A DNA stretch of 64,000 nt from Streptomyces ficellus (GCF_009739905.1 NZ_CP034279.1:6882001-6946000), one strand, 5' to 3'; shown: positions 14,980 to 24,382, numbered from the stretch's first letter. Numbers and translations: made by a program. The notes: generated by a model from the letters alone, not told the origin.

Positions 14980-16473
14980 GTGACCGGAGAACCCAACACC
15001 CGACTGGCGGACCTGTTCGGCCTGGCCGGCTGGTCGAAAGGGGAACTCGCAAGACTCGTGAACCGGCAGGCGGCGGCCATGGGCCACCCCCAGCTGGCGA
15101 CCGACACCTCGCGGGTCCGGCGCTGGATCGACATGGGGGAGACCCCGCGCGATCCCGTCCCCCGGGTGCTGGCAGCCCTGTTCACCGAGCGACTCGGCCG
15201 TGTCGTGACCATCGAGGACCTCGGGTTCGTACGACACGGGCGCGCCGGGAAACGGCGGGACGTCAGGAACACAGACAACCCTGACGGGCTGCCCTGGGCG
15301 CCCGAGCGTACGGCTGCGGTCCTCACCGAATTCACGGGAATGGACCTCATGCTCAACCGACGCGGCTTGGTGGGCGCGGGCGCCGCGCTCGCCGCAGGCT
15401 CCGCACTCACCAGCGCCATGCACGACTGGCTCCACACCGACCCCGCCCTGTCCGCCGACGCCCCCCGCATGGGCGATCCCCTGCACGCCGATCCGGCCGG
15501 GTTCGACCGCTACGAGGCGGCCCCCATCGGGTCGCAGGAGATCGAGGCGCTGGAACGCTCCGTGGAGGTGTTCCGGGCCTGGGACGCCGCGCGCGGCGGA
15601 GGGCTCCAGCGCAAGGCCGTCGTCGGCCAGCTCAACGAGGTGGGCGGCATGCTCGCCTACCGCCACCCCGACCACCTCCAGCGCCGGCTGTGGGGCGTCG
15701 CCGCCAACCTGGCGGTCCTCGCCGGCTGGATGTCCCACGACGTGGGCCTGGAGCCCACCGCCCAGAAGTACTTCGTCATCGCGGCCCACGCGGCGCGCGA
15801 GGGCGGCGACCGTCCTCGCGCCGGGGAGGCCCTGTCCCGCGCCGCCCGCCAGATGGTCCACCTGGGGCGCCCCGACGAGGCGCTGGACCTGATGAAGCTC
15901 GCCCGGTCCGGCTCGGGCGAGGAGATCCTGCCCCGTACGCAGGCCATGCTGCACACCATCGAGGCGTGGGCGCAGGCGTCGATGGGTCGCGGCCAGGCGA
16001 TGCGCCGCACCCTGGGCGAGGCCGAGGAGCTGTTCGTCTCGGACAAGGCCGACGTGCCCCTGCCGAGCTGGATGCAGACCTTCAGGAGCGAGGACCTGTA
16101 CGGCATGCAGGCGCTCGCCTACCGGACGCTGGCCGAGCACGAGCCCGCCGCGGCCCGGCAGGCGCAGTACTTCGCGCAGAAGGCCCTGGCGCTGCGCAAC
16201 GACGGGCGGCAGCGCTCGAAGATCTTCGACTACCTGTCGATGGCGTCGGCCTGCTTCATCGCCGACGACCCCGAACAGGCCGACCGTTACGCCCGCCTGG
16301 CGCTGATGTCGATGGGTGAGACCTCGTCCCAGCGCACCTGGGACCGGCTGCGCGAGATGTACCGGCTCACCGGGCAGTACGCGGGCTACTCGAAGATCGA
16401 GGACCTCCGCGAGGAGATCCAGCTGGCGATGCCGAAGGGCGCGACGAAGAGGCCGAGACGCGGTCAGGCCTGA
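14980..16473 (+). CDS. NsdA-family regulator (HTH plus TPR-like repeats)
   Basis: The product is ~497 residues from the GTG at 14980, preferred over an in-frame GTG at 14947 because CTGGGGG lies six bases before it. The N-terminus (LFGLAGWSKGELARLVNRQA ... DTSRVRRWIDMGETPRDPVPRVLAALFTERLG) is the conserved NsdA-type helix-turn-helix region. A hydrophobic stretch follows (LVGAGAALAAGSALTSA, residues ~130-146), then repeated helices of TPR type (EALSRAARQMVHLGRPDEALDLM, QYFAQKALALRN). NsdA is known as a negative regulator of aerial growth and antibiotic production in Streptomyces. This could be NsdA itself or a paralogue; no target can be deduced. Confidence 0.85.
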   Translation: MTGEPNTRLADLFGLAGWSKGELARLVNRQAAAMGHPQLATDTSRVRRWIDMGETPRDPVPRVLAALFTERLGRVVTIEDLGFVRHGRAGKRRDVRNTDNPDGLPWAPERTAAVLTEFTGMDLMLNRRGLVGAGAALAAGSALTSAMHDWLHTDPALSADAPRMGDPLHADPAGFDRYEAAPIGSQEIEALERSVEVFRAWDAARGGGLQRKAVVGQLNEVGGMLAYRHPDHLQRRLWGVAANLAVLAGWMSHDVGLEPTAQKYFVIAAHAAREGGDRPRAGEALSRAARQMVHLGRPDEALDLMKLARSGSGEEILPRTQAMLHTIEAWAQASMGRGQAMRRTLGEAEELFVSDKADVPLPSWMQTFRSEDLYGMQALAYRTLAEHEPAAARQAQYFAQKALALRNDGRQRSKIFDYLSMASACFIADDPEQADRYARLALMSMGETSSQRTWDRLREMYRLTGQYAGYSKIEDLREEIQLAMPKGATKRPRRGQA

Positions 16474-16528
16474 CGGGCGCCGGCACTCCCGCCACCCACG
16501 TCACCACGAGTCCACGGGAACCACGCAA

Positions 16529-16547
16529 GGGCCGGACGCACCGGCCC
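16529..16547. terminator. Possible bidirectional terminator hairpin
   Basis: GGGCCGG and CCGGCCC form a 7-bp stem with a 5-base loop between two convergent genes. The stem is short, so the call is tentative. Confidence 0.4.
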
Positions 16548-16601
16548 ACGACCACCGCCCCGTCACAGGGTCACTGGGTCACGAGACCACTGGGCCGGAA
16601 C

Positions 16602-18038
16602 TCACGACCGGGCGTCGACCCGGGCGACCATCACGCACGCGTCGTCCTCGCGGGGCGAGCGGCCGAACTCCTCCACCACCGCCCGTACACACTCCTGCGC
16701 GTCGCGCGCTCCGGCGAACAGCGGCGCCAGCTCGAGCAGCCTGTCCAGCCCCGTGCCACGGGTCAGCCCGTCGGTGTGGAGCACCAGCACGTCCCCCGGC
16801 AGCAGCCGGACTTCGACCTGCTCGTACGTCGCCCCGGACGTCGCCCCGAGGAGGGCGCCCTCCGGGCGGGCCAGCGCGCGCCCCGTCCCGCCGCGGAACA
16901 GCAGCGGGGCGGGGTGGCCGGCCTGCGCCCAGGCGAGCGTCCGCGTCCGGGGGTCGTAGCGGCAGCTCACGGCGGAGCCCAGGGCGGGCTGCGAGGACGA
17001 GTCGAGCACCTGGTTGAGGTGGCCCATCAGGGCGCCGGGGCGGATGCCGGCGACCGCCATGCCGCGCAGCGCGCCCAGCAGCATCGCCATCGTGGACGTC
17101 GCGGAGACGCCGTGGCCGGTCAGGTCGCCGACGGTCAGCAGGGCGTCGCCGTCGGGCAGTTCGAGCGCGTCGTACCAGTCGCCGCCGATCGTCGCGCTGG
17201 ACACGGACGGCAGGTACTGGCCCGCCAGGTCGAGGCCGGCCGGTCCGCCGTGCGGGAAGCCGGAGGTGCCGCGCCACGGGGGCAGCACGGCCTCCTGCAG
17301 TTCCACGGCGATCCGGTGCTCGGTCCGTTCGACGTGCTGGCGGCGCTGGAGCGAGTCCCGGGTCTCCCGAACGGCCCGCTCGCTGCGGCGCAGCTCGCTC
17401 ACGTCCCGCAGGACCGCCCACATCGACGCGGTGCACCCGTCGACGTCGAGGACCGGCTCGCCCATCATGTGCAGGGTGCGCACCCGGCCGTCCGTCCGGA
17501 CGATCCGGAACTCACCGTCGATGGGCTTGCCGTCGATGAGGCAGCCGGTCACCATCGCGGTCAGCAGTGCCTGGTCCTCGGCGAACACCATGGAGGGCAG
17601 CTCGTCGAGGGTCAGGGGACCGGTCTCGGGCGGGCGGCCGAAGATGTCGTAGAGCTCGTCGGACCAACTCACCTCGTCGGTCAGGAGGTTCCACTCCGCG
17701 CTGCCGACCCGGCTGAGCAGGGAGCCGGTGGGCGGCGGGCCGGCCGGCGCCCCGTCGGGGTCCGAACCGCCGTCCACCTCCGCCGGTTCCGCGGGGCCGT
17801 CGGGCACGCCCTCCTTCAGCTGGCCCAACTGGGCGCCCAGGTCGTCCAGTTGGTGGACGGCGAGGTCGCACAGCGCGCGCTGCCAGCGTCCTTGCGGGTC
17901 GTCCTCGTCCACCACGGCGTCCCGGCGCACGGCATCGACGTCTCCGCGCAACCGGCGGGTCTGCGAGATGAGGGCGTCCAGCGTGCCGCGCTCGGGCGGC
18001 TGGGGGGCGGGACGGTCCGCGAACAGATGGGACGGCAT
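16602..18038 (-). CDS. PAS-SpoIIE-type phosphatase
   Basis: The product has 478 residues from the ATG at 18038, which has GGAG six bases upstream. A helical N-terminus (ISQTRRLRGDVDAVRRD, residues ~25-90) is followed by a PAS domain (residues ~113-220; GSAEWNLLTDEVSWSDELYD to LRDVSELRRSERA). The C-terminal SpoIIE/PP2C domain has metal-binding aspartates in IGGDWYD and GDLTGHG, and the closing REDDACVMVARVDA. It is a close architectural relative of the phosphatase at 9083-10840. Likely substrates are phosphorylated anti-sigma-factor antagonists; no partner is encoded next to it. Confidence 0.92.
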   Translation of the reverse strand: MPSHLFADRPAPQPPERGTLDALISQTRRLRGDVDAVRRDAVVDEDDPQGRWQRALCDLAVHQLDDLGAQLGQLKEGVPDGPAEPAEVDGGSDPDGAPAGPPPTGSLLSRVGSAEWNLLTDEVSWSDELYDIFGRPPETGPLTLDELPSMVFAEDQALLTAMVTGCLIDGKPIDGEFRIVRTDGRVRTLHMMGEPVLDVDGCTASMWAVLRDVSELRRSERAVRETRDSLQRRQHVERTEHRIAVELQEAVLPPWRGTSGFPHGGPAGLDLAGQYLPSVSSATIGGDWYDALELPDGDALLTVGDLTGHGVSATSTMAMLLGALRGMAVAGIRPGALMGHLNQVLDSSSQPALGSAVSCRYDPRTRTLAWAQAGHPAPLLFRGGTGRALARPEGALLGATSGATYEQVEVRLLPGDVLVLHTDGLTRGTGLDRLLELAPLFAGARDAQECVRAVVEEFGRSPREDDACVMVARVDARS

Positions 18039-18253
18039 GTCGTACTCCGATACGGGCGCGGCGGCCAGGGTCTGAAACTGAGGACCGGTTACGACTGTTG
18101 CACAGGCGGAGAGGGCCTGTAAGAGGTTTGGCAACACTCGATACGGTGGTGCTTCTGGCATATGTCAAAGGCCTGACGGGAGCCGGTCACGTGCGCCGGG
18201 CGTGCGCCGGGGCGCGCCAGATGGTCTACCCGGGAGTAGGGCCGGCCGACGCA

Positions 18254-19048
18254 TCACGGCAGGATCGCGTCGACGTAACCGCCGTCCACCCGCAGCGCCC
18301 CACCGGTCGTGGCCGAGGCCTGCGGGGAACTCAGGTAGACCACCATGTGCGCGATCTCCTCCGGCTCGATCAGCCGTTGCAGCAGGGACTGGGGCCGGTG
18401 CTCGCGCATGAAGGCCCGCTGGGCCTCCTCCCAGGGCAGGTCCCGGTCCACGAGTTCGTACACGAACTCCTCGACGCCACCCGTGTGGGTGGGTCCGGCA
18501 ATCACCGAGTTGACGGTGACGCCCGTCCCGGCGGCCTCCTTGGCGAACCCGCGGCTCACCGCCAGCAGCGCCGTCTTCGACATGCCGTAGTGGATCATCT
18601 CGGCGGGGGTCACGACGGCCGAGTCGCTCGCGATGTACTGCACCCGTCCCCAGCCGCGGCTCGTCATGCCCGGCAGGTACGCCCGGGTCAGCCGTACCGC
18701 CGCGAGCACGTTCACCTCGAAGTAGCGCCGCCACTCGTCGTCGGTGATCTCCAGGGCGGGCCGCGACTCGAAGATGCCCAGGTTGTTGACGAGGACGTCC
18801 ACCTCGGGCAGCAGCTCGACCGCCAGCCCGGCGCCCTCCTCCGTCGCGATGTCCGCGGCGACCGGGACCACCTCCGCGTCGGGGACCTCCGCCCGCAGCC
18901 GCTTCACGGCCGCCGTGACGCTGTCCGACGTGCGGCCGTTGACGGCGACCGTCGCCCCCGCGCGGGCCAGGGCCGTGGCGATCGCCGCGCCGATGCCCTG
19001 CGTCGAACCGGTGACCAGCGCCGTCCTGCCCGTGAGGTTCACCTGCAT
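18254..19048 (-). CDS. Short-chain dehydrogenase/reductase (SDR)
   Basis: The protein has 264 residues with a complete classical SDR set: cofactor-binding TGSTQGIG (residues 13-20), NNLG (88-91), catalytic Ser (141 or 143), and Tyr154-x-x-x-Lys158 in HYGMSKTALL. NGRT after the second strand suggests NADP(H) preference. The C-terminus (SSPQASATTGGALRVDGGYVDAILP) is the standard SDR end. The substrate is unknown. It is divergent from an extended-SDR epimerase gene with ~190 bases between them. Confidence 0.93.
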   Translation of the reverse strand: MQVNLTGRTALVTGSTQGIGAAIATALARAGATVAVNGRTSDSVTAAVKRLRAEVPDAEVVPVAADIATEEGAGLAVELLPEVDVLVNNLGIFESRPALEITDDEWRRYFEVNVLAAVRLTRAYLPGMTSRGWGRVQYIASDSAVVTPAEMIHYGMSKTALLAVSRGFAKEAAGTGVTVNSVIAGPTHTGGVEEFVYELVDRDLPWEEAQRAFMREHRPQSLLQRLIEPEEIAHMVVYLSSPQASATTGGALRVDGGYVDAILP

Positions 19049-19237
19049 CCGCCCGGTTTCCCTTCTCGTGTGCGGTCCCCCGCGTCCCATGGTGCCCTTC
19101 CGTCCCCCTCCGCATGCCCGGCGCGAGGATGACGTGGACCGCCGCTCAGCGGGTACCCGGACCTCTCCCGGCCCCCGCCCCCGGTCAGGGCCGGGACCGG
19201 ATCGAGCCGTAGCCGTCGGAGGGCAGGAGCCGTGAAC

Positions 19238-20257
19238 ATGAACGCCGGCAAGCGGGTCGTCGTCACTGGTGCCACCGGAAATGTCGGCACCAGTGTGGTG
19301 GCGGCCCTCGCGGAGGACCCGCAGATCTCGTCCGTACTGGGCCTCGCCCGCCGGGTGCCCGGCTGGTCGCCGCCGAAGACCGAGTGGGCCCGGGTGGACC
19401 TCCGCGAGGAGACCGACCTGGTCCGGCACTTCGAGGGCGCGGACGCCGTGATCCACCTCGCCTGGGCCTTCCAGCCCACGCACGATCCGCGCGCCACCTG
19501 GCGCACCAACGTGCTCGGCAGCCTCCAGGTGTTCCGGGACGTCGCCGCCGCGGGCGTGCCGGCGCTCGTCCACGCCTCGTCGGTCGGCGCGTACTCGCCC
19601 GGGCCGAAGGACGGCACGGTCGACGAGTCCTGGCCCACGCACGGCTGGCCGGAGGCCGCGTACACCCGGGAGAAGGCCTACCTCGAACGCGTACTGGACG
19701 CCTTCGAGGGCCGCAACCCGGGGGTGCGGGTGGTACGGATGCGGCCGGCCTTCCTGTTCAAGGAGGAGTCGGGCAGCGAACAGCGGCGGATCTTCGCGGG
19801 CCGCTTCGTCCCCGGGCAGCTCGCCGGGCCCCGGACCATCCCCGTCGTGCCGGACATCCCCGGACTGCGCTTCCAGGCCCTGCACACCGACGACGCCGCC
19901 GAGGCCTACCGGCTCGCGATCGCCAAGGACGTGAGCGGCGCCTTCAACCTGGCCGCCGAGCCCGCTCTCGACGCCCGCCGGCTCGCCGAGCTGCTCGACG
20001 CGCGGGTGGTCCGCCTGCCGCGCCCGGCGATCCGGGCCGCGCTGGCGGCCGGGTGGGGACTGCGGCTGATCCCGGCCTCCCCGCAGCTCTTCGACGCCGT
20101 GCTGCACCTGCCGCTGCTGGACTGCACGCGCGCCCACCAGGAGCTGGGCTGGCGCCCCCGGCGCACCTCCCTGGAAGCCGTCGAGGAGATGCTGGAGGGG
20201 ATGCGCAACGGCGCCGGCATGGACACCGCGCCCCTCGCCGGCCGCAAGGCGAGCTGA
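19238..20257 (+). CDS. NAD-dependent epimerase/dehydratase family protein (extended SDR)
   Basis: The product has 339 residues. The ATG at 19238 has AGGAG eight bases upstream; a GTG six bases earlier is also possible. The N-terminus carries the extended-SDR dinucleotide motif VVVTGATGNVG. HASSVGAYSPG and a Tyr-x-x-x-Lys (AYTREK) mark the catalytic region, and FQALHTDDAAEAYRLAI is the conserved mid-domain segment. The C-terminal substrate domain ends LGWRPRRTSLEAVEEML. Similar actinomycete proteins modify nucleotide sugars or are of unknown substrate. Confidence 0.9.
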   Translation: MNAGKRVVVTGATGNVGTSVVAALAEDPQISSVLGLARRVPGWSPPKTEWARVDLREETDLVRHFEGADAVIHLAWAFQPTHDPRATWRTNVLGSLQVFRDVAAAGVPALVHASSVGAYSPGPKDGTVDESWPTHGWPEAAYTREKAYLERVLDAFEGRNPGVRVVRMRPAFLFKEESGSEQRRIFAGRFVPGQLAGPRTIPVVPDIPGLRFQALHTDDAAEAYRLAIAKDVSGAFNLAAEPALDARRLAELLDARVVRLPRPAIRAALAAGWGLRLIPASPQLFDAVLHLPLLDCTRAHQELGWRPRRTSLEAVEEMLEGMRNGAGMDTAPLAGRKAS

Positions 20258-20382
20258 CCGCCCCCGGACCGTCCCCGGCCGCAGGTGGATCCGGCGCCCG
20301 CAGCGGGCAGACCGACTAAGAGGAGCAGGACGCCCCGGCGTCCCCGCGCGCTCATCCACTCGGCCGGCCAAGGGGGGCAGCG

Positions 20383-21261
20383 ATGCCGGACAGACGTCCT
20401 CGCGGATACCAGCCCGACTGGCAACCGCGCCCTGCCACCCAGGAGTTGCTCGCCGCCGTCGAGTTGATCCTCGGAAGGTACGCCGCACAACTGCCGCTGA
20501 CCATCCGTCAGATCTGGTACGCGGCCGTCTCCAACGGTGTCCTCGTCCGGCAGGAACGTACCTACAAGCGCCTGGTCGACGTCCTCGGGATGGCCCGCCG
20601 CTCCGGCCGCATCTCCTGGCTGGCCATCGGCGACAACACGGACACCGCGGTGGAGCCCGTCGCCTACGACGGCCCCGACGGGTTCCGCGCGGCGCGCCTG
20701 GCGGCCGCCCGGGGCTTCCGGCTCGACCGCCAGGCCGGCCAGGAGGCCAGGCTGGAGGTCTGGTGCGACACCGCGGGCCTGGTGCCCCAGCTGGCCACGG
20801 TCACCGACCCCTGGGGCGTCCCCGTCTACGTGTCCGCGACCGGGCTGTCCGGCAAGCGCGCCGCCGCCCAGCGGGCGGCCGCCGGCGGCCACGCCACCTT
20901 ACGGATCATGGTCGTCGGCGACTGGGACCCCACCGGGGTGCACCTGTTCGCGGCACTCGCCGAGGACGTCACCGCCTTCGCCGCGATCGACGCCCCGGAC
21001 GTGACCGTGCGCTTCGACCGGCTCGCCGTCACCGAGAGCCAGATCGCCGAGTTCCGCCTGCCCACGGCCCCCGTGAAGGCCGGCGAACGGCGGTCCTTCC
21101 CCGGCACGTCCACCACCCAGGCCGAGGCGCTGCCGCCCGACGCGCTGGCGGCGCTGGTACGGGAGGCGATCAGCGGGAGCCGCGACACCGAGGTGCTGGC
21201 CGACGTCCTGGAACGCGAGGAGATCCAGCGCCGCGCCCTGCTGGACGGCTTCCCGTGGTGA
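20383..21261 (+). CDS. Spo11/TopoVI-A-like protein (winged helix plus Toprim-like domain)
   Basis: The protein has 292 residues. Residues ~38-85 read as a winged-helix unit with TIRQIWYAAVSNGVL: Arg42 and Tyr46 fit the R-x-x-aromatic-Tyr catalytic pattern of Spo11 and topoisomerase VI A (IFY and MFY types). The following ERTYKRLVDVLGMARRSGRISWLAIGDNT also matches bacterial relatives. Residues ~122-195 read as a Toprim-like fold: EVWCDTAGL, with Asp129 where the usual acidic residue lies, then VPVYVSATGLSGK, then MVVGDWDPTGVH, an Asp-x-Asp-type pair (Asp180, Asp182). No ATPase B-subunit is nearby. It is convergent with the antiporter gene. DNA cleavage activity is inference, not shown. Confidence 0.65.
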   Translation: MPDRRPRGYQPDWQPRPATQELLAAVELILGRYAAQLPLTIRQIWYAAVSNGVLVRQERTYKRLVDVLGMARRSGRISWLAIGDNTDTAVEPVAYDGPDGFRAARLAAARGFRLDRQAGQEARLEVWCDTAGLVPQLATVTDPWGVPVYVSATGLSGKRAAAQRAAAGGHATLRIMVVGDWDPTGVHLFAALAEDVTAFAAIDAPDVTVRFDRLAVTESQIAEFRLPTAPVKAGERRSFPGTSTTQAEALPPDALAALVREAISGSRDTEVLADVLEREEIQRRALLDGFPW

Positions 21262-21298
21262 CGGCCTCCTGGGGTGACGGCTCCTCGTGGCGGCCCGC

Positions 21299-22570
21299 TC
21301 ACGGCAGGGGGCCGCCCGGTGCCGTGGTGCCGCGCAGGCGGTCGAGCCGGCTGATCGCCGGCGTCGCCGTGACGCCGTGCAGGACGACCGAGGCGAGCAC
21401 CGTGAAGGCCACCGCCGCCCACAGCTGCTGCGCCAGACCACCGAAGTCGTTCTGGCCGAGGGCGTAGGCCAGGTAGTACAGCGAGCCGATGCCGCGCAGC
21501 CCGAACACCGCCGCGACGATCCGCTCGCGCGGCCCCGCGTCCGAGCCGAGCTGCGCCACCCACCCGGTGACCGGCCGGACGACCAGCACCAGCAGCCCCG
21601 CGACCAGGGCCGCCTGCCAGGTCAGCGCGGCGAGCCCGCCCCCGGCGACGTACCCGCCGAGCAGGAACAGCAGGACGGCGGTGAGCAGGCGCTCGATCTG
21701 CTCGGTGAACTCGTGGAGCACCTTGTGGTAGCCGTGGCTGCGCTCCGCGGCGCGCAGTGTGCAGGCCGCGACGAACACCGCCAGGAAGCCGTAGCCCTGC
21801 GCCAGCTCCGTCAGCCCGTACGTCAGGAAGGTCGCTCCCAGGGCGACGAACCCCTCCATGTGCTCCGACAGCCGCAGCGCCGAGGCCCTGGCGCGGAAGA
21901 ACATCCAGCCGAGCACGCGGCCCACCACCACGCCCGCGGCGACCCCGATCGCGATCTTGCCCAGCACGTCGGTGAGCGCCCAGCCGCCGATCCACCCGGC
22001 CGACCAGCCGGTGCCCGCCGCCACGGCCAGCGCGACCGCCGCGTAGACGAAGGGGAAGGCGAGCCCGTCGTTCAGGCCCGCCTCGCTGGTGAGGATGAAC
22101 CGCACCTCGTCCTCGTCCTGCTCCGCGTCGGTCGGCTCGCCCACCCGCACCTCCGCCGCCAGCACCGGATCGGTGGGCGCCAGCACGGCCCCCAGCAGTA
22201 GGGCGACCGCGGGCGGCCAGTCCAGCAGGGCCCACGCGCACAGGGCGGTCACCGCCACCGTCAGCGGCATCGTGATGCCCAGCAGCCGCCAGGTGCCCGC
22301 CCAGGCGCGGAGCCCGACCGGCCGGTTGATGGCGAGGCCCGCGCCCATCAGCGAGACGATCACGCACAGCTCGGTGAGGTGCTCCACCCACGCCCGGTCG
22401 GCCACCGGGTCGACCACCGGCACCGGCAGGGGCAGCAGCTGCACGGCGGCGCCCACGGCCAGGAACACCATGGGCATCGAGAACGGGCGGGAGAACACCA
22501 CGCGCGGCAGGACCGCGGCCGCCAGCGCGCCGACGCCGAGACCGGCGTACACCAGATCGGAAAGGGTCAT
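21299..22570 (-). CDS. Na+/H+ (cation/proton) antiporter, CPA1 family
   Basis: The protein has 423 residues with about 12 hydrophobic segments. Diagnostic motifs are APTDPVLAAEV on helix 5 and SEAGLNDGLAFPFVY, whose Asn-Asp pair is the CPA ion-binding site. The C-terminal part has GLRGIGSLYYLAYAL. It should exchange a monovalent cation for protons across the membrane. There is no large cytoplasmic regulatory tail. The start overlaps the stop of the upstream VOC gene by 4 bases (ATGA), so the two are translationally coupled. Confidence 0.92.
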   Translation of the reverse strand: MTLSDLVYAGLGVGALAAAVLPRVVFSRPFSMPMVFLAVGAAVQLLPLPVPVVDPVADRAWVEHLTELCVIVSLMGAGLAINRPVGLRAWAGTWRLLGITMPLTVAVTALCAWALLDWPPAVALLLGAVLAPTDPVLAAEVRVGEPTDAEQDEDEVRFILTSEAGLNDGLAFPFVYAAVALAVAAGTGWSAGWIGGWALTDVLGKIAIGVAAGVVVGRVLGWMFFRARASALRLSEHMEGFVALGATFLTYGLTELAQGYGFLAVFVAACTLRAAERSHGYHKVLHEFTEQIERLLTAVLLFLLGGYVAGGGLAALTWQAALVAGLLVLVVRPVTGWVAQLGSDAGPRERIVAAVFGLRGIGSLYYLAYALGQNDFGGLAQQLWAAVAFTVLASVVLHGVTATPAISRLDRLRGTTAPGGPLP

Positions 22571-23370
22571 TCAGTCACTGTGCGCGCGGTGATCGTGAAC
22601 AAACCCCCGTCGGGGTCCCGCAGCGTGGCCTGGGCGCCCGGCTCGTGGTGCACCAGGGTGCCGCCGTGCCGCTGGGCGGCGGCCGCGCGGCCGTCGACGT
22701 CCCGCACCGGGAAGTGGACCTCCCACCGGGGCCGGATCGCCGGATCGGGCGCGGCTTCGAGGGCGCCGGAGCTCAGGCGGGCGACGACATGGCCCTCGCT
22801 GCGCAGGACGACCTCGTCGGCCTCGTACTCGACGTCGCAGCTGCCGGGCCGGTCCGTGGCCCAGTCGAACACCTCGCCGTAGAAGATCGCCGCCTCGAAG
22901 GCGTCACGGGTCCGCAGCCGCAGCCAGGCGGGCGCGGCGGCGCGCCACATCTCCCAGCCGGACAGCAGCTGGCCCTCCCAGATGCCGAACACGGCGCCGT
23001 CCCGGTCGGCCGCGAGCGCCCCGCGCCCGACGACGAACCCCACCGGCCCGACCGCCACGGTGCCGCTGCGCTCCCTGATCCGGGCGGTCGTCCGGTCGGC
23101 GTCCTGGACGGCGAAGTACGGCGTCCAGGCGACCGCGACCTGGAGCGCGGAGGCCAGGGCACCGATTCCGGCGACGGGCCTGCCGTCCTCCAGGGCGACG
23201 CTGAACTGCTCACCCAGCCGCGCGCGACGGAATTCCCAGCCCATCGCCGCGCCGTAGAAGTCCTGGGCGGCGCGCAGGTCGCGGGTCATGAGGCTGACCC
23301 AGCAGGGGGCGCCGAACACGGAGCTGCTGGAAGTCACCCCTGAGGCGGTCGCTGTCGGCTTCGTGTTCAT
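22567..23370 (-). CDS. VOC (glyoxalase/bleomycin resistance fold) protein, two-domain
   Basis: The product has 267 residues from the ATG at 23370. It contains two VOC modules: residues ~22-135 (APCWVSLMTRDLRAAQDFYGAAMGWEF) and ~145-262 (AWLRLRTRDAFEAAIFYGEVFDW ... EVHFPVRDVDGRAAAAQRHGG ... LRDPDGGLFTI). Tandem VOC proteins of this type in actinomycetes are often annotated as hydroxylase-like or bleomycin-resistance-like; substrate is unknown. Coupling to the downstream antiporter by an ATGA overlap is notable, because the two functions have no obvious link. Confidence 0.85.
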   Translation of the reverse strand: MNTKPTATASGVTSSSSVFGAPCWVSLMTRDLRAAQDFYGAAMGWEFRRARLGEQFSVALEDGRPVAGIGALASALQVAVAWTPYFAVQDADRTTARIRERSGTVAVGPVGFVVGRGALAADRDGAVFGIWEGQLLSGWEMWRAAAPAWLRLRTRDAFEAAIFYGEVFDWATDRPGSCDVEYEADEVVLRSEGHVVARLSSGALEAAPDPAIRPRWEVHFPVRDVDGRAAAAQRHGGTLVHHEPGAQATLRDPDGGLFTITARTVTE

Positions 23371-23500
23371 GTGCAAAAACCGTCCCGGTGTCACCAGTGG
23401 TGCGGATGTGCCGCAGGTGTCCCTGCTCTCACTTCTGCCTCTGCCCGGTGTCCATACTTGCACTCTTTGTGGGGGATGGCTTTTCTCGTGCGGCTACGGC

Positions 23501-24382
23501 TCAGCCGCGCCGCCGCGAACGGCGCAGCCGGTCGCCCAGGCGCTGGAGCCCGCGCGACAGGTGCCAGCGCTCCTCGTAGAGCAGCCGCCCCACCAGCGCG
23601 CCCCCGAAGACGACGAAACCCACGCCGACCAGCCAGGACTGGACGACCAGCATGGTGCCGACCGGCCCGTAGGTCACCGCGTTGGAGGCGATCAGGGGCG
23701 AGAAGACCAGACGGGAGAAGACCCTCAGCCCGGCCAGCCCGATGACGGTGCACACCGCGCCCGGCAGCAGGGCGCGCCACGGCAGCCGCCCGCCGAGCAG
23801 CAGGCGCTGCGACCACCAGAAGAACAGCACGGCACTGCCGACGGCGAGCACCACGCGCCAGGCGAGGTCCGCCCCGGCCGCCGGGTGGGAGGCCACGTCC
23901 GCCGACAGCAGCAGGTAGCCGATGAGCATGGCGAGCCACACGGCGTGGCGCCACATGGTGTGCCAGCGGGCGGCGGGCAGCTCCCACACCTTCTCGTAGC
24001 CCGTCTGGACCACGCCGCCGAATGTCAGGCCGAACACGGCCAGCGCGGCGATACCGAAGCCGGTGGTCGACTCCAGGGCCGCGCCCGGCGGGGCGAACAG
24101 CCGCTCCACCTCGTCGGTGGAGGCCGCGGCGACCCCGAGGCCGTCCGAGAGCCACTGCGCGAAGCCCGAGCCGCCCGCCGGGTCGGCCGCCGCGACCACG
24201 ATCAGCAGCGGGACCAGGGTGAGCAGGCCGAGGGCGGCGAACCCCATCGACCGGTGCATCAGCTCCAGGTCGGTGCCGGTCCGCCAGCCGCGCCCGGCGG
24301 CCGAGCCGTGGAAGGCGCCGTGCATCCGCCCGAACCACCGGGCGCGGGCACCGCCCTCGGCGCCGGGAGACTTCTCGGACAT
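23501..24382 (-). CDS. YihY/virulence factor BrkB family membrane protein
   Basis: The protein has 293 residues with about six hydrophobic segments. Family features include an early MHRSMGFAALGLLTLVPLLIVV helix, FGLTFGGVVQTGYEKVWELP after the third segment, and SNAVTYGPVGTMLVVQSWLVGVGFVVFGGALVGRLLYE near the end. The family (once misnamed ribonuclease BN) consists of inner-membrane proteins of uncertain, probably transport- or envelope-related function. It stands alone between the VOC and HAD genes on the same strand. Confidence 0.88.
   Translation of the reverse strand: MSEKSPGAEGGARARWFGRMHGAFHGSAAGRGWRTGTDLELMHRSMGFAALGLLTLVPLLIVVAAADPAGGSGFAQWLSDGLGVAAASTDEVERLFAPPGAALESTTGFGIAALAVFGLTFGGVVQTGYEKVWELPAARWHTMWRHAVWLAMLIGYLLLSADVASHPAAGADLAWRVVLAVGSAVLFFWWSQRLLLGGRLPWRALLPGAVCTVIGLAGLRVFSRLVFSPLIASNAVTYGPVGTMLVVQSWLVGVGFVVFGGALVGRLLYEERWHLSRGLQRLGDRLRRSRRRG

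Noticed and set aside
18254..20488. One long minus-strand protein containing the SDR and sequence opposite the epimerase
   Set aside because: The SDR has its own start at 19048 and the epimerase on the other strand has full family motifs.
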